NCBI GenBank assembly: GCA_027365515.1
Contig: DAHXMK010000235.1
Location: 1-6,883 of the forward strand
Length of the DNA: 6,883 nt
Origin: Candidatus Aminicenantota bacterium
Lineage (GTDB): Bacteria; Acidobacteriota; UBA4820; DSQY01
Direction of reading: 5' to 3'
The notes under the pieces: model-generated
Database searches by the model: none
Told to the model about the DNA's origin: nothing
What the model saw: the letters and a program-made list of their open reading frames with translations, nothing else
Program-made: the position numbers and the translations under genes
Shown here: positions 1-5,152 of the stretch, in pieces
Layout of the letters: the number at the start of each line of letters is the position of its first letter
Numbering within the stretch: the stretch's first letter is position 1

Positions 1-99
1 TCCGCGTTGCAGACGACGAATTTCTTCTCCCCTTTGGCCGCGGCGGCTATGTTCCATTTCATGCCGGTGAGAAAGCCCGCGCCGCCTCGTCCCTTGAGC
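1..99. repeat. left arm of a 99-bp perfect inverted repeat (antisense hydB fragment)
   Basis: Every base from 1 to 99 is the reverse complement of 760-858 (position k pairs with 859-k); the match breaks at 100/759. Read on the minus strand this segment encodes the NuoF FMN-site motif GRGGAGFLTGMKW and the following residues in frame, exactly as in the HydB gene downstream. Identity includes third codon positions, so the copy is either extremely recent or not biological. It begins at the first base of the window, which suggests a fold-back chimera or an assembly-graph end. A genuine inverted duplication or a divergent second hydB remains possible if real sequence continues to the left. Confidence 0.95.
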
Positions 100-131
100 G
101 CGTCGGCGCTCTTCTGAAGAAGGGGGGCTGA
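93..131 (+). pseudogene. possible 3' tail of an upstream operon gene, broken at the inverted-repeat junction
   Basis: In the frame ending with the TGA at 129-131, the bases after the repeat read as a plausible protein C-terminus, LERVGALLKKGG followed by stop. The stop lies one base before the hydC ATG at 133, the same spacing as between hydC and hydB, which fits a preceding gene in the operon. Only about 100-131 is unique; the residues before it would come from antisense hydB sequence and are probably not the real protein. Function cannot be told from about a dozen residues. Alternatively the frame is open by chance. On the minus strand, an ATG at 135-133 opens a frame that runs into the hydB fragment; I regard this as a by-product of the junction. 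Confidence 0.35.
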
Positions 132-132
132 C

Positions 133-645
133 ATGTTCAGAACCGACCAGGAAAGGCTTTCAGGGGAGATCGTGGCTCTGGCCGGCCGCTACGGCCGGGA
201 CCGCTCGGCGCTCCTGCCGATTCTGCAGACGGTCCAGTCAAGGTATCATCACATTTCCGACTACGCCATGCAGGAGGTCGCCAGCCTGTTGAACATCCAT
301 CCCGTCGAAGTTTACAGCGTCGTGACCTTCTACGCCTTCCTCAAAGCCAGGCGCCAGGGGCAGTTCGTGATACGGCTCTGCCGCACGATCTCATGCGACA
401 TGCAGGGCAAGGAGAAGGTGGCCCGCCAGTTGGAAAACGAGCTGGGGATAAAATTCGGCGGGACGACGCCGGACGGAAAGTTCACGCTGGAGTGGGCCAA
501 CTGCCTCGGCATGTGCGACCAGGGGCCGGCGCTCTTGGTGAACGACCAGGTCTTTTCGAAAGTGACGGCCGAGAAGGTCCACGACATTTTGGAGGCGTGC
601 CGCCGCAGCTTCTCGGTTTACGCCTCTCAGAAGGAGGGACACTGA
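133..645 (+). CDS. hydC: NuoE-like [2Fe-2S] subunit of NAD-linked [FeFe]-hydrogenase (HydC/HndA type)
   Basis: 170 residues, the usual length for the 24-kDa NuoE/HydC family. This small soluble subunit carries a [2Fe-2S] cluster in a thioredoxin-like fold and pairs with the NuoF-like flavoprotein. Residues 1-70 form the helical N-terminal part, with the family pattern around ILQTVQSRYHHIS and VYSVVTFYAFL. The four cluster cysteines are all present: C83 and C88 (CX4C, in CRTISC) and C124 and C128 (CX3C, in CLGMC), followed by the typical DQGPALLVND. The ATG at 133 is preceded by a G-rich ribosome site (AAGGGGGG, about 5 nt upstream). Its TGA at 643-645 is one base from the hydB start. The order hydC-hydB-hydA is that of trimeric HydABC hydrogenases rather than complex I, since no membrane-arm genes follow. 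An alternative label is NuoE of a formate dehydrogenase, but the adjacent hydA argues against it. Confidence 0.95.
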   Translation: MFRTDQERLSGEIVALAGRYGRDRSALLPILQTVQSRYHHISDYAMQEVASLLNIHPVEVYSVVTFYAFLKARRQGQFVIRLCRTISCDMQGKEKVARQLENELGIKFGGTTPDGKFTLEWANCLGMCDQGPALLVNDQVFSKVTAEKVHDILEACRRSFSVYASQKEGH

Positions 646-646
646 G

Positions 647-1846
647 ATGAGCGCCCTCAAGGGACCGATCCTGTTCGGGGATTTCACGCCGGAGGCCGGG
701 CTGGCGAGAGCACTGGCGATGGAAAGGGCGGAGGTGATTTCGGAAGTCCGCTCCTCCGGGCTCAAGGGACGAGGCGGCGCGGGCTTTCTCACCGGCATGA
801 AATGGAACATAGCCGCCGCGGCCAAAGGGGAGAAGAAATTCGTCGTCTGCAACGCGGATGAAGGCGAGCCGGGAACTTTCAAGGACAGAGTCCTCCTGAC
901 CTCTTATCCCGACCTGGTGTTCGAGGGGATGGCGATAGCCGGCTACGCGATCGGCGCGAGCCACGGAATCGTCTATCTCAGGGGTGAATACGGTTATCTG
1001 CTGCCGGGCCTCGAAGAGACGCTCAACAAGAGGCGCCGCGGCCGGCTGCTCGGCGAAGCCGTCTCCGGAAAGAAAGGCTTCTCATTCGACATCGAGATCA
1101 GGCTCGGCTCCGGCGCCTACGTCTGCGGGGAGGAGACGGCGCTCATAGAATCGCTCGAAGGCCACAGGGGCGAGCCGAGGAACAGGCCCCCCTTCCCGGT
1201 CAACACCGGCTACCTCGGCTGCCCAACGATCGTGAACAACGTCGAGACGCTGGCGCTCGCCGCGCGCGTCATGTCCGAGGGGGCGGAGTGGTTCAAGAAG
1301 TTCGGGACCGGCAAGTCCGCCGGCTCTAAGCTCTTCTCCGTCTCCGGCGACTGCGAGCGGCCCGGGGTTTACGAATTCCCGATGGGAATCACGATCGCAC
1401 AGCTTCTCAAGGAAGTGGGAGGCGAAGGGGCGAAAGCGGTGCAAGTCGGCGGCGCCTCCGGCCATTGCGTGCCGGCGGTCCAGTTCACGAGGGCGCTCGC
1501 TTTCGAGGACATTCCCACGGGAGGCTCCGTGATAGTTTTCGGACAAGGGCGGGACATGCTCGGCGCCGCGAAAAACTTCATGGAATTCTTCGCCGAGGAA
1601 TCTTGCGGCCAATGCACTCCTTGCCGGTACGGCACGAAAGTCCTGCTGGATGGAATCGAGAAGCTCGAAAACGGAAGCTGCTCGATGGCCTACCTCAAAG
1701 AGCTTCTCGCGCTGGGCGAAACGATGCAGCTGGCCTCGAAGTGCGGCCTCGGGCAATCGGCGCCCAACGCCTTCATCTCCATCGCCGCGAACTTCAAGGA
1801 CGAGGTGCTGGGGCGGGAGCGCCGCTCCGAAGGGAGGGGAGAATGA
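647..1846 (+). CDS. hydB: NuoF-like NAD(H)/FMN-binding subunit of [FeFe]-hydrogenase (HydB/HndC type), minimal form
   Basis: 399 residues; the diaphorase subunit that exchanges electrons with NAD(H) through FMN. Seen: the FMN-site glycine motif GRGGAGFLTGMKW (41-53), NADEGEPGTFKDR (69-81), YLRGEYGY (110-117), the SLBB-region start near GVYEFPMG (240-247), and the [4Fe-4S] cysteines C320, C323, C326 (in SCGQCTPCRYG) with C366 (KCGLGQSAPN). The usual proline of GRGGAGFPTG is leucine here (L48). Only about 40 residues precede the glycine motif and about 33 follow C366, so the N-terminal thioredoxin-like [2Fe-2S] domain and C-terminal 2x[4Fe-4S] domain of the roughly 626-residue Thermotoga HydB are absent. 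The ATG at 647 has GGAGG at 633-637, 9 nt away. The 3' end overlaps hydA by ATGA, implying translational coupling. Bases 760-858 are also the right arm of the inverted repeat. Confidence 0.96.
   Translation: MSALKGPILFGDFTPEAGLARALAMERAEVISEVRSSGLKGRGGAGFLTGMKWNIAAAAKGEKKFVVCNADEGEPGTFKDRVLLTSYPDLVFEGMAIAGYAIGASHGIVYLRGEYGYLLPGLEETLNKRRRGRLLGEAVSGKKGFSFDIEIRLGSGAYVCGEETALIESLEGHRGEPRNRPPFPVNTGYLGCPTIVNNVETLALAARVMSEGAEWFKKFGTGKSAGSKLFSVSGDCERPGVYEFPMGITIAQLLKEVGGEGAKAVQVGGASGHCVPAVQFTRALAFEDIPTGGSVIVFGQGRDMLGAAKNFMEFFAEESCGQCTPCRYGTKVLLDGIEKLENGSCSMAYLKELLALGETMQLASKCGLGQSAPNAFISIAANFKDEVLGRERRSEGRGE
760..858. repeat. hydB: right arm of the 99-bp perfect inverted repeat, within hydB
   Basis: This is normal in-frame hydB coding sequence (FMN-binding glycine motif region) whose exact reverse complement forms the first 99 bases of the window. 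The arms are 660 bp apart. The hydB frame is continuous through this arm, so this copy is the functional one. The 10-mer CTCAAGGGAC just inside the outer edge of this arm (761-770) also occurs at the hydB start (656-665), a short homology that could have assisted template switching. Confidence 0.95.
1833..1837 (+). promoter_or_regulatory. hydA: ribosome binding site deciding the hydA start
   Basis: GGAGG lies 5 nt before the ATG at 1843, inside the end of hydB. It supports 1843, which forms an ATGA overlap with the hydB stop, over any start further upstream in the same open frame, which extends back to 1465 but is antiparallel-free hydB shadow sequence without hydrogenase similarity. Confidence 0.8.
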
Positions 1847-3762
1847 CGTCCAAGAACATTGAAAGCCGCGCTCCCGCGAGCCAGAGGCGACAGGTGGTGC
1901 CGGCGCCGGCGGCTGATGACGCGATCGGCGCCAGCGTATCCGTGACGATAGACGGGGCCGAGGCCAAGGTCCCGTTCGGCACGACCATCCTTGAAGCCGC
2001 CAGGATGATGAACGTCAAGATTCCCACTTTGTGCAACCACGATGACCTTTGCATCGCCGGGGTCTGCCGCGTCTGCGTCGTGGAGATCGAGGGACAGCGC
2101 ACGCTCCAGGCTTCGTGCGCCTACCCCGTAACGCAGCCCATCAAGGTCAACACCCACACGCGAAAAGTGAGGCAGGCGCGCCGCCACATCCTCGACCTCA
2201 TGCTGGCCCACCATTACGGCGAGTGCTATGCCTGCTGGCGCAACGGAAACTGCGAGCTGCAAAGCCTGGCCAACGAATACGGCGTGGACGGGTTCCGCTT
2301 CGGCAAGATGGAGAAGCCGAGGTACGCCATAGACCAGTCGAGCTATTCGGTCGTCAGGGACATGAACAAGTGCATTCTCTGCCGGCGCTGCGTCAGGACC
2401 TGCATTGACCTACAGGAAGTCGGGGTTCTGGAAGCCGTCAACCGCGGGCAGGAGACGAAGATCGCCTGCTTCATGGACAAGCCGTTGGCCGACGTGGTCT
2501 GCATCAACTGCGGCCAGTGCATCAACAGGTGCCCGACTTCCGCTTTGGCCGCCAGCGACCCGACCGACGAGATTTGGGCGGCGATAGACGATCCCAAGAA
2601 GCACGTCGTCATCCAGACCGCGCCATCGCCGAGGGCGGCGATAGGCGAATGCTTCAACTGTCCGCCGGGCACGCCACTCACTTTCCAGATGAACACGGCC
2701 TTGAGGCATTGTGGGTTCGACAAGGTCTTCGATACGAATTTCACGGCCGACCTGACGATTATAGAGGAGGGGAGCGAGCTTCTGTTGAGGCTGCACAAGG
2801 CGCTCGTGGAGAAGGACAAGGCGGCGGCGCTCCCGCAGTTCACTTCGTGCTCCCCGGGCTGGGTCAAGTACCTGGAGCACTTCTACCCGGAGATGATCCC
2901 CCACCTTTCATCGGCCAAGAGCCCCCAGCAGATGTTCGGCGCCGTGATCAAGACCTACTACGCGAAGCTAAACAACATAGACCCAGCCGACATCGTGAGC
3001 GTGGCGTTGATGCCGTGCTCCGCGAAGAAGTTCGAATGCAACCGCCCCGAAATGTGCGACAGCGGATTCAAGGACGTTGACTACGGGCTGACGACCCGCG
3101 AGATGGCGGCGATGATCAAGGAGGCGGGCGTTGACCTTCCGAACATGCCGAAGTCAGATTTCGACGAGCCTTTCGGGACGGCGACCGGCTCCGGGATAAT
3201 TTTCGGCGCGACGGGCGGAGTCATGGAATCGGCTTTAAGAACCGTGATCGAGCTGGTCTGCGGCATCAAGGTGGAGAAGCTCTTCGACCACGCCGACATA
3301 GTGCCGGTGCGCGGTTTCGATGGAATAAGGTACGTCGAGCTGCCAATCAAGGACGTCGGCCCAGTTTCTCCCATTCTGGAAAACCATTTCAAGGATTGGA
3401 ACTGGCTGAAGGGGGCGACGCTGAAGGTGGCGGTCGCCCACGGGACGGCCAACGCGAAGAGGGTCATCGAAAACATCAAGGCTGGCGGCAAGTTCAGCGA
3501 GTGCCACTTCATCGAGTTCATGGCGTGCCCAGGCGGATGCCTTGGCGGGGGAGGACAGCCGATACCCACGAGCCCGGAGATAAGGGCCGCGAGGGCAAAG
3601 GCGATCTACGCGGAGGACGCCGCCTACCAGGTGCGCAAGTCATATGAAAATCCGGCGGTGGCCCACCTCTACGAAAACTTTCTCACCGACGGGCCGTGCG
3701 GCCACCGGAGCCACAAGTTGCTCCACACGTGTTACACTGCGAGAGGGAAGTACATCTTATAG
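1843..3762 (+). CDS. hydA: [FeFe]-hydrogenase catalytic subunit, multi-cluster NAD-linked type (HydA/HndD)
   Basis: 639 residues; catalyses reversible 2H+ + 2e- to H2 in the cytoplasm. Domains in order: a charged, Ala/Pro-rich N-terminal extension (1-30); [2Fe-2S] plant-ferredoxin-like domain with C64, C75, C78, C92; His-ligated [4Fe-4S] site H124, C128, C131, C137 (HX3CX2CX5C); two [4Fe-4S] clusters, C177/C180/C183/C187 and C220/C223/C226/C230; then the H-cluster domain. L1 is TSCSPGW (334-340), L2 MPCSAKKFE (390-398), L3 EFMACPGGCLGGG (558-570), giving H-cluster Cys C392, C562, C566. By alignment to C. pasteurianus CpI, the proton-path residues E309, E312, C336 and S356 are kept, but CpI ligand C300 aligns with S337. 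The C-terminus (about 600-639) matches the small-subunit-like domain, ending HKLLHTCYTARG. No Tat signal or membrane segment is visible, so it should be soluble. Length is close to the 645 residues of Thermotoga HydA, but no C-terminal extra [2Fe-2S] domain is seen. Confidence 0.97.
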   Translation: MTSKNIESRAPASQRRQVVPAPAADDAIGASVSVTIDGAEAKVPFGTTILEAARMMNVKIPTLCNHDDLCIAGVCRVCVVEIEGQRTLQASCAYPVTQPIKVNTHTRKVRQARRHILDLMLAHHYGECYACWRNGNCELQSLANEYGVDGFRFGKMEKPRYAIDQSSYSVVRDMNKCILCRRCVRTCIDLQEVGVLEAVNRGQETKIACFMDKPLADVVCINCGQCINRCPTSALAASDPTDEIWAAIDDPKKHVVIQTAPSPRAAIGECFNCPPGTPLTFQMNTALRHCGFDKVFDTNFTADLTIIEEGSELLLRLHKALVEKDKAAALPQFTSCSPGWVKYLEHFYPEMIPHLSSAKSPQQMFGAVIKTYYAKLNNIDPADIVSVALMPCSAKKFECNRPEMCDSGFKDVDYGLTTREMAAMIKEAGVDLPNMPKSDFDEPFGTATGSGIIFGATGGVMESALRTVIELVCGIKVEKLFDHADIVPVRGFDGIRYVELPIKDVGPVSPILENHFKDWNWLKGATLKVAVAHGTANAKRVIENIKAGGKFSECHFIEFMACPGGCLGGGGQPIPTSPEIRAARAKAIYAEDAAYQVRKSYENPAVAHLYENFLTDGPCGHRSHKLLHTCYTARGKYIL

Positions 3763-3781
3763 CGCGGCGATGGCGCCGCGC
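3762..3781 (+). promoter_or_regulatory. perfect 8-bp GC hairpin at the hydA stop codon
   Basis: GCGCGGCG (3762-3769) and CGCCGCGC (3774-3781) pair perfectly around a 4-base ATGG loop. The stem starts on the last base of the hydA TAG. No T-run follows, so it is not a classical intrinsic terminator; it could stabilise the upstream hydA mRNA, cause partial attenuation or shape translation downstream. The loop holds the ATG at 3770, in frame with the kinase, but that start has no ribosome site and would sit inside the structure. Confidence 0.6.
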
Positions 3782-3790
3782 ATGTCGGGA

Positions 3791-3807
3791 GCGGCGGGCG
3801 GCGCCGC
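3791..3807 (+). promoter_or_regulatory. second GC hairpin between hydA and the kinase
   Basis: GCGGCG (3791-3796) and CGCCGC (3802-3807) form a 6-bp perfect stem with a 5-base loop, 9 nt after the first hairpin and 8 nt before the GGAGG proposed for the kinase. It is followed by TTCC, not a T-tract. Short GC-rich stems occur by chance in GC-rich DNA, so this one carries less weight than the first. Confidence 0.4.
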
Positions 3808-3815
3808 TTCCAGCC

Positions 3816-3820
3816 GGAGG
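3816..3820 (+). promoter_or_regulatory. ribosome binding site deciding the kinase start
   Basis: GGAGG sits 9 nt before the ATG at 3830 and only 3 nt before the ATG at 3824. It favours 3830 as the kinase start over 3770 and the codons before it, which have no comparable site and overlap the hairpins. Confidence 0.6.
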
Positions 3821-3829
3821 CCGATGGCG

Positions 3830-5137
3830 ATGGCGGAGAGGGACGACCGAAAAAAGATCGCGGCCGGAGATTTTCCGAGGCCTGGCGACCTCGACGCCAA
3901 GCTGAAACAGGGGGCGAAGGCCGTCCTGGACAAGATCAACTCGCAGGTGGCCGCCGGCGACTCCATCGAGCAGATTCTCGGCTTCGTCTTCTCGGAAACC
4001 AGAGGCATCATGCCGTGCGACCGCATCGGGCTTGCCTTGCTGGAAGAGGGGGGACGAAGGGCCGCCGCCCACGTCGCCCTCGCTTCTTACTCTCCTTTGT
4101 ATCTCAACAAGGGGTACAGCGCCGACGTGGAATCCACGAGCCTCGGGCGCGTCCTGAAGACCGGCGAACCGCGCATCATACGCGACCTCGAGACCTACGC
4201 GCTGGCCCACCCCCACAGCGAGACCACGCGGTTGCTCCTGCGCGAGGGAGTGCGTTCCAGCATGACCTGCCCCCTCGTCGTTGGCGGCAAGCCGCTGGGT
4301 TTTCTTTTCCGCAGCTCCAGGTTTCCGAACGCTTACTCCGAAAGGGAAGTGGCGCTTCACCTCAGAATGGCGGAGAGGCTCGGCCAGGCCGTTGAAAAGG
4401 CGTGGAGGATAGAGCAGCTTGAAGCGACGACGAGGGCTTACACGCAGATGCTGGGCTTCGTGGCCCATGAACTGAAAAACCCGCTCGCCTCGATCATCTC
4501 GGAGGGGCGGGTGATAGAGGAGGGCTACGTCGGCGCCCTGTCCGCCAAGCAAGGGGAGATGGTCGGCAAGATGGTGCGCAAGGCCGAGTACCTGCTCGGC
4601 TTGACGCGCGACTATCTCGACCTGGCGCGCATCGAAAGCGGCGACTTGAAATTCTCGCCTCTTCCAAGCGTCGCCTTCGAGAAAGAGGTTGTATCGCTTG
4701 CCGTGGAATTGGTGAAGCCGCAGATCGAGGAGAGAAAAATGTCCCTCGAAAGGGAGGGCGAGGCTCCGGCGGAAGTCCAGTGCGACCCGGGCCTCATGAC
4801 GATCGCAGTAACCAACCTTCTGGCCAACGCCGCGAAATACGGCAAGGAGGGTGGACGCATCGTGCTCGGCATCGAAGGCTCGAAGGCGGCGATGAAGCTG
4901 TGGGTTTTCAACGAAGGGCCTGGTTTTCCGGAAAGCCAGAAGAGGGATCTCTTCAGGCGCTTTTCGAGGCTCAGGAAGCCCGAACTGATGAAACAGCGCG
5001 GGACCGGAGTGGGGCTTTACAACTGCTGGCACGTCATCCAATTGCACGGCGGCCGCATCTGGGCCGATTCGGCTGAAGGCGCGTGGGCCAGGTTCACCGT
5101 GGAAATTCCTCAGCCTCTTCCGGCGCCTTCCGCTTGA
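3830..5137 (+). CDS. cytoplasmic GAF-domain sensor histidine kinase
   Basis: 435 residues from the ATG at 3830 (455 from the ATG at 3770; the N-terminal Ala/Arg-rich stretch that adds looks unconserved). Residues about 45-190 form a GAF-like sensor domain, with typical elements VLKTGEPRIIRDL and SSMTCPLVVGGKPLGFLF. The dimerisation/phosphoacceptor box is FVAHELKNPLASI, with H213. The ATPase domain has the N box (N329, N333 in NLLANAAKYG), a G1 box NEGPGF where the usual Asp is N361, an F box LFRRFSRL, and a G2 box GTGVGLYNCWHVIQLHGG. No membrane segment or receiver domain is visible, so it is a soluble kinase awaiting a separate response regulator, none of which is in this window. It lies between the hydrogenase structural genes and the maturases, 15 nt before hydG, so it is co-transcribed and probably functionally linked. 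The signal it senses is unknown. Family assignment is firm; a role in hydrogenase control is inference. Confidence 0.92.
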   Translation: MAERDDRKKIAAGDFPRPGDLDAKLKQGAKAVLDKINSQVAAGDSIEQILGFVFSETRGIMPCDRIGLALLEEGGRRAAAHVALASYSPLYLNKGYSADVESTSLGRVLKTGEPRIIRDLETYALAHPHSETTRLLLREGVRSSMTCPLVVGGKPLGFLFRSSRFPNAYSEREVALHLRMAERLGQAVEKAWRIEQLEATTRAYTQMLGFVAHELKNPLASIISEGRVIEEGYVGALSAKQGEMVGKMVRKAEYLLGLTRDYLDLARIESGDLKFSPLPSVAFEKEVVSLAVELVKPQIEERKMSLEREGEAPAEVQCDPGLMTIAVTNLLANAAKYGKEGGRIVLGIEGSKAAMKLWVFNEGPGFPESQKRDLFRRFSRLRKPELMKQRGTGVGLYNCWHVIQLHGGRIWADSAEGAWARFTVEIPQPLPAPSA

Positions 5138-5144
5138 GAGGAGG
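5138..5144 (+). promoter_or_regulatory. hydG: strong ribosome binding site of hydG
   Basis: GAGGAGG begins on the base after the kinase stop and lies 8 nt from the hydG ATG. It is the strongest Shine-Dalgarno in the window and fixes the hydG start at 5153. Confidence 0.85.
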
Positions 5145-5152
5145 TTCTAAAA

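Noticed and set aside
1..135. Divergent second hydB gene starting on the minus strand at 135
   Set aside because: Base-perfect identity to the downstream hydB with an abrupt end at 99 fits a junction artefact better than a paralogue; kept only as an alternative.
1465..1842. Upstream extension of the hydA frame to an ATG at 1465
   Set aside because: These codons lie out of frame within hydB and translate to Arg/His-rich nonsense; the GGAGG at 1833 and ATGA overlap place the real start at 1843.
133..1846. Complex I (nuoEF) or NAD-dependent formate dehydrogenase subunits
   Set aside because: The next overlapping gene is an [FeFe]-hydrogenase with all H-cluster motifs, followed by its maturases, and no membrane-arm or FdhA genes are present.
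3762..3781. Rho-independent terminator after hydA
   Set aside because: The stem is strong but no T-run follows and the kinase starts within about 50 nt.
3683..5047. 454-codon open frame on the minus strand opposite the kinase
   Set aside because: It is antisense to a gene with complete kinase motifs, shows no recognisable domain and is rich in Arg/His/Pro as expected from a GC-rich shadow frame.
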